In this document: in pieces, positions 8,030-17,715 of the stretch
Position numbering within the stretch: position 1 is the first letter of the stretch
Layout: each line of letters begins with the position of its first letter
Source: Myxococcota bacterium
GTDB taxonomy: Bacteria; Myxococcota_A; UBA9160; SMWR01
DNA length: 55,514 bases
Assembly (NCBI GenBank): GCA_022447545.1
Contig: JAKVBI010000003.1
Span: 139,280-194,793 of the forward strand
Direction of reading: 5' to 3'
The notes under the pieces: generated by a model
Told to the model about the DNA's origin: nothing
The model's input: the letters and a program-made list of their open reading frames with translations, nothing else
Database searches by the model: none
Translations under genes and position numbers: made by a program

Positions 8030-10048
8030 GTGGGTTCAGGCTCACGATCAGGCTCACGGGGCGGCCGACATCATTCTCGATCGGGTGGCAGGTCCGCCTC
8101 TTCGAGTGCTGAGGCTGCCAACGAAATCATTGTCAACGTGATGGCGGGCGAGACTCGTGTCGCCATCCTCGAGCAGGACACGTTCTGCGAGTTCCACCTG
8201 GAACGCGACACGGACCAGAATGTCACGGGATCCGTGATTCTCGGTCGGGTCTCCCGGGTCCTACCCGGCATGCAGGCCGCTTTTGTCGACATCGGCCTCG
8301 AAAAGGCGGCGTTCCTCTACGCGGGCGACTACCTCGACGAAACCGGGCACCTCGAGCCGGAAAGCGACGGCTCGCGGCGTTCTCGCTCGCGCAACGGCCC
8401 TTCTCGGCAACCGCCTCGGATCGATACCCTCCTTAGAGAGGGCCAGGAAATCGTGGTCCAGGTCGCGAAAGATCCGATCGGAACCAAGGGTGCCCGTATC
8501 ACCTCCCACGTTTCGATCGCAGGCCGACACCTCGTCTTGACGCCCTGGTCCAAACGAGTGGGGGTCTCCCGACGAATCGAAACCGACCGTGAACGGCGAC
8601 GGTTGCGTGAGATCGTAAACCGGCACCGTCCGGAGAATCTGGGCTTCATCATCCGCACCGTGGGCGCTGGAACCCGGGAAACCGACATTGAGGCGGACAT
8701 CCAATACCTCAGCGAGGTCTGGAAGGAGATCCAGACCAAGAAGGCTCAGGTCAGCGCACCGTGCCCCCTATACACCGAGCCCGCTCTCCCGCTGCGCGTC
8801 ATGCGTGACTTTGCGGGCTCGAACACCAAGCGGCTGGTGGTCGATGACCGGGCTGCCCACGAGCACATGGCCAGCTTTCTGGAACGCTTCGTCCCAGACC
8901 CGAAGCCGACCCTGGAACGCTACGAAGGCGAGCTCCCCATCTTCGATCACTTTGGGATCGAACGACAGATCGACAACAACCTCGAGCGGAAAGTCTGGCT
9001 CAAATCGGGCGGGTGCCTGATCGTCGACCAGAGCGAGGCCCTGACGGCCATCGACGTCAACACCGGCCGCTACGTGGGGAAACGCGACCTCGAGGAAACC
9101 GTCCTCAAGACCAACCTGGAGGCCGTCAAGGAGGTCGTCCATCAGTTGCGCTTCCGCAACATCGGCGGACTGATCATTATTGACCTGATCGACATGGAAA
9201 CCGCGGAGAACCGGGAAACCGTCTACCGCGCGCTTCAGACCGCCCTGCGCAACGACAAGGCCAAGACCAACATCCTCAAGATCTCGGAACTCGGCCTGGT
9301 GGAGATGACGCGCAAGCGCACGCGCGAGAATCTGGTCCAGCAATTGTGCGAGCCGTGCAGCCACTGCGAGGGCCGGGGCTACGTTCTCTCCACTGAAAGT
9401 GTCGCGTTCAAGCTCATTCGCGAGGTCCGCAAAGACGTCCGCCGCTTCTGTGGGCGGGAGGTCGCCATCGCCGTCCACCCCAGGGTCGCCGAGCAACTAC
9501 TCGGACCCGCCAAAGCCGCACTGGCGGCTCTGGGCGAGCAGCTGGGCCGCGAGGTCGAGGTCCGTGCGCGGCCAGGCCTCCACCAGGAACAGTTCGAAGT
9601 CACCGCGCTGGGCGATGGCCCGCCGGTGGAGATCCCCCTGCGTTGGTTGGAAAAGAAGCGCGAGGAAACTCCCGCCCAGCAGATCGAAGGTTCCGGGCAG
9701 GCAGCCGATGCTCGTGGAGCGGCCGTGTCGCAGGAAAGCGATAGTCCGAGCCCCCTCGCAGCTGACCCGGAAGAGAAGTCATCCGATGCAGACCCCCCCG
9801 TGGGGACCGCTTCGGAACCGCCGGTTGACCCCGTGTCTGAGCACGCGGAACCCGCCCCGGCCAGCTCCCTGTCGGATCCGTCCGACGGCGATTCAGAGCC
9901 CACCGGCTCCGAGGACGACGCCTCCGAAGTAACGGCGGTCGAGGAAATCTCCGAGGCGGCCCCGACTTCCGAGGAAGCGCTTGACTCTGAAGGGGAAAAT
10001 CCCATACTCCCGGCCTTCGGCGAAGACGAAGTTCGCGAGGGTTCGTGA
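8030..10048 (+). CDS. rng: Ribonuclease E/G family endoribonuclease
   Basis: Single-strand-specific endoribonuclease of rRNA maturation and mRNA decay. The 672-residue protein has a Ser/Gly/Arg-rich leader (1-28), the S1-interrupted N-terminal domain (about 32-170), and the catalytic DNase I-like core with IDVNTGRYVGKRDLEETV (metal Asp342) and IIIDLIDM (about 383-389). The Zn-link is CEPCSHCEGRGY (Cys440, 443, 446). It ends in an acidic Ser/Glu/Asp/Pro-rich tail from about residue 560 that could act as an unstructured interaction arm, as in RNase E, though it lacks the Arg-rich RNA-binding sites of E. coli RNase E. RNase G and short RNase E cannot be separated by motif. It is coupled to rplU (TGATG overlap), a common arrangement. 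Confidence 0.95.
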   Translation: MGSGSRSGSRGGRHHSRSGGRSASSSAEAANEIIVNVMAGETRVAILEQDTFCEFHLERDTDQNVTGSVILGRVSRVLPGMQAAFVDIGLEKAAFLYAGDYLDETGHLEPESDGSRRSRSRNGPSRQPPRIDTLLREGQEIVVQVAKDPIGTKGARITSHVSIAGRHLVLTPWSKRVGVSRRIETDRERRRLREIVNRHRPENLGFIIRTVGAGTRETDIEADIQYLSEVWKEIQTKKAQVSAPCPLYTEPALPLRVMRDFAGSNTKRLVVDDRAAHEHMASFLERFVPDPKPTLERYEGELPIFDHFGIERQIDNNLERKVWLKSGGCLIVDQSEALTAIDVNTGRYVGKRDLEETVLKTNLEAVKEVVHQLRFRNIGGLIIIDLIDMETAENRETVYRALQTALRNDKAKTNILKISELGLVEMTRKRTRENLVQQLCEPCSHCEGRGYVLSTESVAFKLIREVRKDVRRFCGREVAIAVHPRVAEQLLGPAKAALAALGEQLGREVEVRARPGLHQEQFEVTALGDGPPVEIPLRWLEKKREETPAQQIEGSGQAADARGAAVSQESDSPSPLAADPEEKSSDADPPVGTASEPPVDPVSEHAEPAPASSLSDPSDGDSEPTGSEDDASEVTAVEEISEAAPTSEEALDSEGENPILPAFGEDEVREGS

Positions 10049-10359
10049 TGTACGCAGTCATTAGAAGCGGTGGGAAGCAGCACCGGGTGGGCGTCGGTCA
10101 GGCGGTCCGCTTGGAGAAGCTGGAGGGTGAAGTCGGCGACCGCATCGAACTCGACGACGTGCTCATGGTCGCCGGAGAAGAGGAAGCCCGGATCGGTAGT
10201 CCGCGCCTCGATGGCGTGAAGGTGGTCGGAACGATCACCGCACAGGACCGGGGAGCGAAGATCACGATCTTCAAAAAGAAGCGCCGCAAAGGCTATCGCC
10301 GGAAGCAGGGGCATCGGCAGTACTACACCGAAGTACGCGTCGACGGAATCGAGGGCTGA
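10048..10359 (+). CDS. rplU: 50S ribosomal protein L21
   Basis: Large-subunit protein of 103 residues beginning MYAVIRSGGKQHRV and ending in the basic KKKRRKGYRRKQGHRQ segment that contacts 23S rRNA. The ATG at 10048 overlaps the last base of the rng stop (TGATG); a GTG three bases earlier would add one residue. It heads the standard rplU-rpmA-obgE run. Confidence 0.98.
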   Translation: MYAVIRSGGKQHRVGVGQAVRLEKLEGEVGDRIELDDVLMVAGEEEARIGSPRLDGVKVVGTITAQDRGAKITIFKKKRRKGYRRKQGHRQYYTEVRVDGIEG

Positions 10360-10362
10360 CAG

Positions 10363-10611
10363 GTGTCACATAAGAAGGGTCAGGGGAGCTCGCGAAACGG
10401 GCGGGACAGTCAGGGACAGCGAAGAGGCGTCAAGGTCTTCTCGGGCCAGGCGGTCACGGCCGGCTCGATTCTCGTGCGCCAATGCGGCACCAAGATCCAC
10501 CCCGGCCGCAATGTCGGCCTCGGGCGCGACTACACGCTGTTTGCCCTCTCCGATGGCACCGTCCAATATGGCCGATCTCGCGGCCGGGTCATCGCTCGCG
10601 TCGAGAGCTGA
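10363..10611 (+). CDS. rpmA: 50S ribosomal protein L27
   Basis: Large-subunit protein of 82 residues near the peptidyl-transferase centre. The N-terminus [15 protein letters not shown] follows the GTG start directly, so there is no cleavable N-terminal extension of the Firmicute type. The residue after the start is Ser rather than the usual Ala. The gene begins three bases after rplU. Confidence 0.98.
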   Translation: MSHKKGQGSSRNGRDSQGQRRGVKVFSGQAVTAGSILVRQCGTKIHPGRNVGLGRDYTLFALSDGTVQYGRSRGRVIARVES

Positions 10612-10641
10612 ACACACCCCCGCGCCCACGGGCGCTCGCTC

Positions 10642-11673
10642 ATGAAACCGGGCGATCATTTTATCGATGAAGTCACTCTATCCGTCCGGGCCGGAGACGG
10701 AGGGGACGGTTGCGCGAGCCTGCGCCGCGCCAAGTACGAGCCTCGTGGAGGGCCCGATGGAGGGGACGGAGGACGAGGCGGGGAAGTGATCGTGGTGGCA
10801 GACACGAACCTTTCGACCCTTCACGACCACAAGCTCGCACGCGTGATCAAAGCCGAATCGGGGTTGCCCGGCGCCTCCAAGTCCAAGAACGGTCGGGGAG
10901 GGGCCTCCAAAGAGATCCGGGTTCCCGTGGGAACACAGATCTACGATTTGAGCGACCCCACGACCTTGGTCGTCGATCTCGACCGCCACGGGGCTCGCTG
11001 GGTGGCCGCGCGGGGAGGTCGAGGGGGCCGAGGAAACTGCCACTTCGCAACCTCCACCCGCCAGGCCCCCGACACCGCTGAGCGCGGTGGGGCAGGGCAA
11101 ATCCGGCAGCTGCGCTTGTCCCTCAAACTCCTCGCCAACGTTGGGCTGCTGGGCCTGCCCAACGCTGGCAAATCGACACTGCTGTCTCGTATCAGTGCCG
11201 CGCGCCCCCGTGTGGCCGACTATCCGTTCACGACCCTCGTGCCCAATCTCGGCGTGGCTGAAGTCGACGATCGGCGCTTCATCGTCGCCGACATACCAGG
11301 ACTGATTCGCGGTGCGAGTCGCGGTTCGGGACTGGGCGTTCGCTTTCTGCGTCACATCGAGAGAACTTCGGTTCTGCTCCACCTGGTCGACGCAGGAGGG
11401 GCCCTGCTCGAAGAACGCGACCCCATCACCGACTACGAAACGATCCGCGCGGAACTCGAGAGCTATGACCCCGAATTGCTCGAACGGGCAGAGATCGTCG
11501 TCCTCACTAAATTGGACCTGGTCGCTGAACCCACTCTCCTGGAACCCACACTTCTCGAACTTCGGCAGCGCGGAGCAAAAGTCTTTTGCGCGTCGTCCCT
11601 AACAGGTGATGGGATCGAACCCATGCTGCGCGCCGTCGCAGACGCCGTCGCAATCGAAAAGAGTTCTTCGTGA
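10642..11673 (+). CDS. obgE: Obg family GTPase
   Basis: Ribosome-assembly and stress GTPase of 343 residues. The glycine-rich Obg fold covers 1-158 (GDGGDGCASLRR, GGPDGGDGGRGG). The G domain follows with G1 GLPNAGKST (171-179), G2 YPFTTLVPNLG, G3 DIPG (217-220), G4 TKLD and G5 SSLTGDG. It is the compact form without the OCT extension of Gram-positive Obg. Its stop overlaps the proB start (GTGA). Confidence 0.97.
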   Translation: MKPGDHFIDEVTLSVRAGDGGDGCASLRRAKYEPRGGPDGGDGGRGGEVIVVADTNLSTLHDHKLARVIKAESGLPGASKSKNGRGGASKEIRVPVGTQIYDLSDPTTLVVDLDRHGARWVAARGGRGGRGNCHFATSTRQAPDTAERGGAGQIRQLRLSLKLLANVGLLGLPNAGKSTLLSRISAARPRVADYPFTTLVPNLGVAEVDDRRFIVADIPGLIRGASRGSGLGVRFLRHIERTSVLLHLVDAGGALLEERDPITDYETIRAELESYDPELLERAEIVVLTKLDLVAEPTLLEPTLLELRQRGAKVFCASSLTGDGIEPMLRAVADAVAIEKSSS

Positions 11674-12860
11674 GTGACAACGACCCCCGCTCCATACTCC
11701 ATCGGACCCAGCGGATCGTCGTGAAGGTGGGGAGCAGCATCCTCACGCAGAACGGAGAACTGCGCGAACCCATGTTCGGCGAAATCGCTCGGCAGGTCGC
11801 CACGCTTCGCCGCGACGGCCGCGAAGTCGTGCTCGTTTCTTCCGGGGCCATCGCCATCGGAAGCCGTGAGCTCGGATGGGACCACCCCGGCCACTCCATT
11901 CCCGAGAAACAGGCTGCGGCAGCAGTGGGTCAGATCGGTCTCATCGAACTCTACCGTCGTCGATTTGCTGACTACGACATTACCATCGGCCAGGTGCTGG
12001 TGACGCGAAGTGGCCTCGAAGACCGTGAGCGATTCCTCAACGCGCGCCACACCCTGACTCAATTGATCGGGCTCGGTGCCGTCCCCATCGTCAACGAGAA
12101 TGACACCGTCGCAACCGAAGAAATCCGCTTCGGCGACAACGACAACCTTTCGGCAACGGTCGTCAATCTCGTAGCCGCAGACTTGTTGGTGATCTTCACC
12201 GATGTCGAGGGCCTCTACATCCATCAGCCGGAAGCCGGACAGCCCAGCCCTCCACTGTTCGATGTCGTCGACGAAATCACTCCCGAGGTCGAAAGAGCAG
12301 CCCAGGGTGCCGTGAGCACATTTGGGCGCGGCGGGATGAAGACCAAACTCGAGGCCGCTACCGCGGCAACGGCCAGCGGCGCCTCGACGGTGCTCTGCAA
12401 TGGCCTGGAACGCGATGCGCTCTTGCGCGTGGTGGGCGGCGAACCCCTGGGGACTCTGTTCACCCCGGCAGAGGGCAACCGGGTGCTCGCCAGCCGGAAG
12501 CATTGGCTCGCATTCACGCGCAAGACACGCGGCACATTACAGCTGGACTTGGGCGCGACCCAGGCGATCACACGAGACGGCCGAAGCCTGCTGCCGGCGG
12601 GAATCGTTTCAGTCGATGGCTCCTTCCAGGTGGGAGACCCAGTCGCGTGCACTGACCCCAACGGCCGGGAAGTCGCACGCGGTCTGGTCGCCTATGAGTC
12701 CGAAGCCGTGGGCAGGATCGCCGGCCGGGCCACGCGGGACATTGGCCAAGTGCTAGGATATTCCAACGGAGACGAGATCATTCACCGAGACGACCTCGTT
12801 ACTCTCGAAACTCACGACTCAACACCCGCGTCGGATCAACGACTCGATACCGACCACTGA
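11670..12860 (+). CDS. proB: Glutamate 5-kinase with PUA domain
   Basis: Phosphorylates glutamate at the gamma carboxyl, the first step of proline synthesis. The 396-residue protein has the amino acid kinase fold (about 10-260: [53 protein letters not shown]) and a C-terminal PUA domain (about 290-375: [18 protein letters not shown]). The GTG start overlaps the obgE stop. proA follows after nine bases. Family members are feedback-inhibited by proline. Confidence 0.97.
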   Translation: MSDNDPRSILHRTQRIVVKVGSSILTQNGELREPMFGEIARQVATLRRDGREVVLVSSGAIAIGSRELGWDHPGHSIPEKQAAAAVGQIGLIELYRRRFADYDITIGQVLVTRSGLEDRERFLNARHTLTQLIGLGAVPIVNENDTVATEEIRFGDNDNLSATVVNLVAADLLVIFTDVEGLYIHQPEAGQPSPPLFDVVDEITPEVERAAQGAVSTFGRGGMKTKLEAATAATASGASTVLCNGLERDALLRVVGGEPLGTLFTPAEGNRVLASRKHWLAFTRKTRGTLQLDLGATQAITRDGRSLLPAGIVSVDGSFQVGDPVACTDPNGREVARGLVAYESEAVGRIAGRATRDIGQVLGYSNGDEIIHRDDLVTLETHDSTPASDQRLDTDH

Positions 12861-12869
12861 GAGCGCCGG

Positions 12870-14156
12870 ATGTCACTCTCATCCACAAAGGACACCGCCA
12901 GCGACCTCAATGCCCAGGTGCGCGAATTGGCGGAACGTTCCAGCCTCGCGGCTGAGAAAACTGCCGAGTTGGGCAGTCGCGAAAAAGACGCCTGGCTGCT
13001 CCATGCCGCGGATCTGCTCGAGCAAGAACGGGCAGCAATTCAGGACGCCAACTCAGAGGATCTCGCTGCAGCCGAGGGCCGCGGCGTGTCCGCCCCTCTG
13101 GTCAAGCGCCTGGAACTCGCGGGGGGCAAGTGGGACGACATGCTCGCAGGGCTACGCGACGTGGCGGCGCTGCCCGACCCCGTGGGACGCGTCGAGTCCA
13201 CGACCGTTCGACCCAACGGTCTGCGTGTCGGCCGCATGCGGATCCCCCTGGGCGTCATCGGCATGGTCTACGAATCGCGGCCGAACGTCACCGTCGACGC
13301 CGCCGCCCTTTGTGTCAAAGCGGGCAACGCCGTGGTACTACGAGGCGGCTCGGAAGCCATCCACTCCAATCGAGCATTGGGCGATGTACTGCGTCGCGCT
13401 GCCAGGGAAACCGAGGTCCCGGAAGACGCCATCGCGGTCGTCCCCGTGACCGACCGGGCAGCCATCGACTATCTGCTGGAACTCGACGAATTCATCGACC
13501 TGATCATCCCTCGGGGCGGCCCGGAACTTATCCGCAAAGTGACCCGATCCTCTCGGATCCCCGTGATCAAGCACGATGCGGGCGTCTGCCATGTCTTCCT
13601 GGACGAGACTGCCAATGTCGACATGGCACGCGAGATCGTAATCGACTCCAAGATTCGACAGATGGCCGTATGCAACGGCGTCGAGACCCTGCTCGTCCAC
13701 CGGGCCGCTGCCGATGCCCTCTTGCCGGAGATCCTGAAGGCGCTGCACGAGCAACGGGTCGAGATCCGGGGCGACCCGGTGACGTGCGAGATCTTTCCGG
13801 GGTCGGTACCCGCATCCGAAAGCGACTGGAGCGAGGAATTTCTGGCCCCCATCCTGGCGGTCAAGGTCGTCGACGGGCTCGATGACGCCATCGAGCACAT
13901 TCGCCGCTACGGGTCCGACCACACGGAGATCATCATCACGGAGCGCTACGACAATGCCCAGAAGTGGCTGCAGCGCGTGAACTCGTCCACTGTAGGCGTC
14001 AACTGCTCGACGGCCTTTTCCGATGGTTTCCGCCTGGGCCTCGGTGCGGAAATCGGGATCTCCACCTCCAAACTCCACGCCTACGGTCCCATGGGCCTCG
14101 AAGGCCTGACCACCCTCAAGTTCGTACTCCAGGGAGAGGGACAGCTTCGCGAATGA
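12870..14156 (+). CDS. proA: Gamma-glutamyl phosphate reductase
   Basis: NADPH-dependent reductase making glutamate-5-semialdehyde from the ProB product. The 428-residue length is typical. The catalytic cysteine lies in KIRQMAVCNGVETLL (C268); PLGVIGMVYESRPNVT and the C-terminal EIGISTSKLHAYGPMGLEGL are family hallmarks. Its stop overlaps the nadD start (ATGA). ProB and ProA directly side by side fit channelling of the unstable acyl phosphate. Confidence 0.98.
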   Translation: MSLSSTKDTASDLNAQVRELAERSSLAAEKTAELGSREKDAWLLHAADLLEQERAAIQDANSEDLAAAEGRGVSAPLVKRLELAGGKWDDMLAGLRDVAALPDPVGRVESTTVRPNGLRVGRMRIPLGVIGMVYESRPNVTVDAAALCVKAGNAVVLRGGSEAIHSNRALGDVLRRAARETEVPEDAIAVVPVTDRAAIDYLLELDEFIDLIIPRGGPELIRKVTRSSRIPVIKHDAGVCHVFLDETANVDMAREIVIDSKIRQMAVCNGVETLLVHRAAADALLPEILKALHEQRVEIRGDPVTCEIFPGSVPASESDWSEEFLAPILAVKVVDGLDDAIEHIRRYGSDHTEIIITERYDNAQKWLQRVNSSTVGVNCSTAFSDGFRLGLGAEIGISTSKLHAYGPMGLEGLTTLKFVLQGEGQLRE

Positions 14157-14818
14157 ACCGCGAGTCGAAGCTGGGCGTGTTCGGGGGCACCTTCAACCCC
14201 ATTCACGTGGGACATCTGCGGGCAGCCGAGCAAGTACTCGAGAATCTCCAACTGGATGCCATGGTCTTCGTGCCGAGCGCTCACCCCCCCCACAAAGTCC
14301 ATGAAGAGCACGACCCCGTGGCGCCCGCCCGAACCCGCCTTGAATGGGTTCGGGCAGCCATCCAGCCCCACCCCCGATTCAGGGTCGACACCATCGAGCT
14401 GGATCGTGGAGGAGCCTCCTACACGGTGGACACCCTGCGCGAAATCTCTCGCCGCATCACACCCGCGACACCTGTGTTCTCGATCGGTTGCGACGCCTTC
14501 GAGGAAGTCTGCTCCTGGCGCGAACCCCAGGCACTGTTCGCTCTCGCGCATTTTGCCGTGACCACTCGCCCCCCGGTGGACACAGGCCACCTCGAGCAAT
14601 GGCTCCCGAAATGCATCCGAGACGATGTCGTTTTATCCGATGATGGCCGTTCGGCATGCCACCGGACGGCCGGTACTTGGATACGATCCGTGGAGATTTC
14701 GGGTCTCAACGTATCTGCGTCCGAAGTGCGCGAGCGCTTGCGGAACGGTCAACCGGTCAATCACCTGCTCCCCGCGGAAATCCGGGAAGCAGTGGTGCAG
14801 AGCGGAGTGTATCGATGA
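14153..14818 (+). CDS. nadD: Nicotinate-nucleotide adenylyltransferase
   Basis: Transfers AMP to nicotinate mononucleotide in NAD synthesis. The 221-residue protein opens with the nucleotidyltransferase motif GVFGGTFNPIHVGHLRAA containing HxGH, and ends with the ISSTxIR-equivalent LNVSASEVRERL. The ATG overlapping the proA stop starts just before the motif. Its own stop overlaps rsfS (ATGA). Confidence 0.96.
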   Translation: MNRESKLGVFGGTFNPIHVGHLRAAEQVLENLQLDAMVFVPSAHPPHKVHEEHDPVAPARTRLEWVRAAIQPHPRFRVDTIELDRGGASYTVDTLREISRRITPATPVFSIGCDAFEEVCSWREPQALFALAHFAVTTRPPVDTGHLEQWLPKCIRDDVVLSDDGRSACHRTAGTWIRSVEISGLNVSASEVRERLRNGQPVNHLLPAEIREAVVQSGVYR

Positions 14819-15279
14819 GCGACCAACCCCCCGGAAACAGCCCGCCGCGAGCCCGTGAAGCGGTTGCCGCTGGGAAGGCCTGGCGACCTGCCGTGTCAAA
14901 AGCCGATGACCTCGCCGACGTCTATGCGATTTGCGAAGCCGCCCACGACAAAAAAGCGGAGAACGTGGTGGCACTGGACGTGAGCAACGTCTCCTCCATC
15001 GCCGACACCTTTGTCCTGGCCACGGGAACCTCGGACCGCCACGTGAGAGCCGTTACCGACGCTGTCCACGAAGCAACGCGACGCCTGGGCGTGAAACCCC
15101 TGGGGACCGAAGGCTACGAGGAAGCCCGATGGGTGCTGGTCGACTACGGCCAGACCATCGTCCACATCTTTCAACGCGAGACGAGAGAACACTACGACCT
15201 CGAGCGATTGTGGAGCGACGCAACCCAGCTGGAAGTGCCCTCACCCGAGCCCCCGCCGGGCCCAGGAGAGCTGCCTTGA
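14815..15279 (+). CDS. rsfS: Ribosomal silencing factor RsfS
   Basis: Iojap-family protein that binds L14 and blocks subunit joining in starvation. The 154-residue protein has about 35 variable residues before the domain (NVVALDVSNVSSIADTFVLATGTSDRHV, shown here only as NVVALDVSNVSS) and the signature GYEEARWVLVDYGQTIVHIF. The start is the ATG overlapping the nadD stop. The C-terminus is Pro-rich. nadD-rsfS adjacency is a near-universal arrangement. Confidence 0.96.
   Translation: MSDQPPGNSPPRAREAVAAGKAWRPAVSKADDLADVYAICEAAHDKKAENVVALDVSNVSSIADTFVLATGTSDRHVRAVTDAVHEATRRLGVKPLGTEGYEEARWVLVDYGQTIVHIFQRETREHYDLERLWSDATQLEVPSPEPPPGPGELP
15264..15268 (+). promoter_or_regulatory. Ribosome binding site deciding the TTG start of gpmI
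   Basis: AGGAG lies seven bases before the TTG at 15276. That TTG overlaps the rsfS stop as TTGA and gives the N-terminus MTRPIMLVVLDGFG, which matches the family; the next ATG (15291) would cut into the first strand. Confidence 0.75.
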
Positions 15280-16814
15280 CTCGGCCCATCATGCTCGTCG
15301 TTCTCGACGGATTCGGGGTCGGAGACGGTGGTGCCTCGGACTCCACCGCACTGGCCCACACACCGTTTTTCGACCACGCACGTGAACGCTATCCCCAGGC
15401 CCGTATCGAGACTTCAGGCGAGGCCGTGGGCCTGCCACCGGGTCAGATGGGAAATTCGGAAGTCGGACACATGACCATGGGAGCCGGACGCGTCATCGAG
15501 CAGGAATTGACAAGGATCCGCAATGCGTTGGTGGATCGAGGGGCAGCCTCCGTACCGGCCCTCCAACGGGCACTGGAGGACGTGGCCCAAACCGGCGGCA
15601 CCCTGCACCTCATGGGACTCGTCTCCGACGGCGGTGTCCACAGCCATGTCGATCATCTTGGTGCGTTGCTCGACTACGCTTCCGAGTGTGGTATCCCCAC
15701 CGCCGTCCACGCGTTTCTCGACGGTCGGGATACCCCACCTCGATCAGGCCTCGAATTCATTGAAGAACTGAGCGCCAAGGTGGATCGTACCGGAGCTCGG
15801 ATCGCCACCGTCATCGGACGATATTTCGCGATGGATCGTGACAACCGCTGGGATCGCGTGGGACGCGCCTATCACGCCATGGTCTCCGGCGAGGGCCATC
15901 GTGCCAAGACTGCAGTGGACGCGGTTCGAAGTGCCTATCAGCGGGGCGAGAACGATGAATTCGTAGAACCCACGGTCGTTGAAGGAAGCGAAGCCATTGG
16001 CGATGGGGACGCAGTGATCTGTTTCAACTTCCGCGCCGATCGCGCCCGGGAGATCACTAACGCCCTCACCGGAGCCAAGCCCGAGCAATTCGCTGGGCAA
16101 CTGGAGCGCCAACGCGTGGTGGAACTCTCCACTTTCGTGTGCCTGACCGAATACGACGAGACCTTCGGGCTTCCCTGCGCCTTTGCGCCCCAGACCCCGC
16201 GGAAGATCCTGGGGGAAGTTGTGTCCGAGGCCGGGTACTCGCAACTCCGTGTTGCTGAGACCGAGAAATACGCCCACGTCACCTTCTTCTTCAACGGGGG
16301 TGTCGAGCCGCCCTTCCCGGGCGAAGACCGGATCCTGGTGCCCTCACCACGGGACGTGGCCACCTACGACCACAAACCCGAGATGAGCGCACAGCAGGTC
16401 ACGGAACGGGTCGTGAGCGGCATCGCCGACGGCGAGTACGACTTCATCCTGCTCAACTACGCGAATCCCGACATGGTGGGCCACACCGGTGTCTTGGACG
16501 CCGCAGTCAAGGCCGTGGAAATGATCGATCGGGGCTTGGAACAGATCTGCCACAGTGTTCTCCAATGCGGTGGCGAGATTCTGATCACCGCCGACCACGG
16601 CAACTGCGAGTTGATGGTCGACCCCCGGACCGGTGAGCCCCACACCGCGCATACCACCAACCCCGTTCCCCTCTACTGGATCACACGAGACCCCAGCCAA
16701 GCCCGTCTGCGCGATGGCGGACTGGCGGATCTCGCCCCAACGGTGCTGGAGCGATTGGGGCTCGACGTTCCATCCGAGATGACCGGTCGCTCGCTGATCG
16801 TGAGCGAAAACTGA
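15276..16814 (+). CDS. gpmI: 2,3-bisphosphoglycerate-independent phosphoglycerate mutase
   Basis: Interconverts 3- and 2-phosphoglycerate using two Mn ions and a phosphoserine. The 512-residue length is typical of iPGM. Seen are VVLDGFG (metal Asp11), QMGNSEVGHMTMGAGR with the phospho-acceptor Ser61, GGVHSH, FLDGRDTPP, NYANPDMVGHTG and TADHGNCE. The TTG start overlaps the rsfS stop (TTGA) and has an AGGAG seven bases upstream. It is followed by a comF-like gene after 46 bases. Confidence 0.97.
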   Translation: MTRPIMLVVLDGFGVGDGGASDSTALAHTPFFDHARERYPQARIETSGEAVGLPPGQMGNSEVGHMTMGAGRVIEQELTRIRNALVDRGAASVPALQRALEDVAQTGGTLHLMGLVSDGGVHSHVDHLGALLDYASECGIPTAVHAFLDGRDTPPRSGLEFIEELSAKVDRTGARIATVIGRYFAMDRDNRWDRVGRAYHAMVSGEGHRAKTAVDAVRSAYQRGENDEFVEPTVVEGSEAIGDGDAVICFNFRADRAREITNALTGAKPEQFAGQLERQRVVELSTFVCLTEYDETFGLPCAFAPQTPRKILGEVVSEAGYSQLRVAETEKYAHVTFFFNGGVEPPFPGEDRILVPSPRDVATYDHKPEMSAQQVTERVVSGIADGEYDFILLNYANPDMVGHTGVLDAAVKAVEMIDRGLEQICHSVLQCGGEILITADHGNCELMVDPRTGEPHTAHTTNPVPLYWITRDPSQARLRDGGLADLAPTVLERLGLDVPSEMTGRSLIVSEN

Positions 16815-16860
16815 CTTCACCCCACTCCCACCCCCCCGAACGGTCCCGGGGAGAAACGCC

Positions 16861-17568
16861 ACGCGAGACCTCTGGCTGGGTTGGCTGGACCTGCTGCTAC
16901 CCCGTTGCTGTGCGTCGTGCCGCGGTTCGCTCTCGGGCCGAGACGCATTGTGCCGCGCTTGCAGTGCCGCGCTCCCGTGGCTCGAACCGCAGGCGCTCGC
17001 TCCCGCGCCTCTCCGCCTGGACGCCTGCGCGGCTGCGGTTTCCTACCGGGGCCATGTCGAAACCTGGGTGCAGCGCTTCAAGTTCCGGGCCCCGGGCTTG
17101 GCGGGGTTCGACCCCGCAGCCTCGGCGGTCATGGGCTGGCTCATCGAGTGCGCCAGCCTCCCCCTTACCCGGGAACGCCCCGACCTCATAGTTCCGGTTC
17201 CCCTCCACCCCCGAAAGCTTCGTGCCCGCGGGTTCAACCCGGCCGCCGAGCTGGCCCGAGTCCTCGCCCGTCGCCAGGGGGTCCCCCTCGACACCCGGAC
17301 CCTCGAGAGGATTCGCAACACCCCGAGCCAGACTGCGCTCGGCCGCTCGGCCCGTGGACACAATGTCCGTGGCGCATTCCGGGCACGGCCCCTCCACCAC
17401 ACCGCGAAACACATTTGGCTCGTCGACGATGTAGTGACCACCGGCAGCACCTTATCCGAGGCGGCAGCGGCCCTGCGAGGTGCGGGGGCCGGTGTCGTTT
17501 CGGGAATCTGCGTGGCGCACACACCGGGACCCTGGGACCGGTCGCGGGAGCCCGTCCCAAGTGGTTGA
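16861..17568 (+). CDS. comF: ComF-family phosphoribosyltransferase-like protein, apparently non-canonical start
   Basis: ComF/GntX family: an N-terminal zinc-ribbon-like segment followed by a phosphoribosyltransferase fold. The PRPP loop is IWLVDDVVTTGSTLSEAA, preceded by LIVPVPLHPRKLRARGFNPA. The first canonical start is the TTG at 16948, but that removes most of the Cys cluster (CCASC...CRAC) that the family normally has. Upstream in the same frame the sequence reads RDLWLGWLDLLLPRCCASC, a typical ComF N-terminus, with no ATG, GTG or TTG back to the stop at 16801. A GGGGAG (16848-16853) sits seven bases before an ACG at 16861, so I place the start there; a CTG at 16876 is an alternative. 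Role in DNA uptake is family-based inference. Confidence 0.82.
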   Translation, partial: TRDLWLGWLDLLLPRCCASCRGSLSGRDALCRACSAALPWLEPQALAPAPLRLDACAAAVSYRGHVETWVQRFKFRAPGLAGFDPAASAVMGWLIECASLPLTRERPDLIVPVPLHPRKLRARGFNPAAELARVLARRQGVPLDTRTLERIRNTPSQTALGRSARGHNVRGAFRARPLHHTAKHIWLVDDVVTTGSTLSEAAAALRGAGAGVVSGICVAHTPGPWDRSREPVPSG

Positions 17569-17625
17569 GGACCCCGCACAGGTCAGGCAGACTCTCGCCA
17601 AGCGCGGGTTCGGCGGGGCGCGAAC

Positions 17626-17646
17626 GGGCCAGGAGACTCCTGGCCC
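17626..17646. repeat. 21-bp palindrome upstream of selD
   Basis: GGGCCAGGAG and CTCCTGGCCC flank a single A: ten exact pairs. It lies 70 bases before the selD start and 58 after the comF stop. With a one-base centre it suits a DNA operator better than an RNA hairpin, and no T-tract follows. Confidence 0.5.
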
Positions 17647-17715
17647 CCTGGCGCAGCGCAGAGCCTCGGTAAACGATTCACCGAGCGACGCTCGCTAGCG
17701 CGGTCCAGGCGGAAA

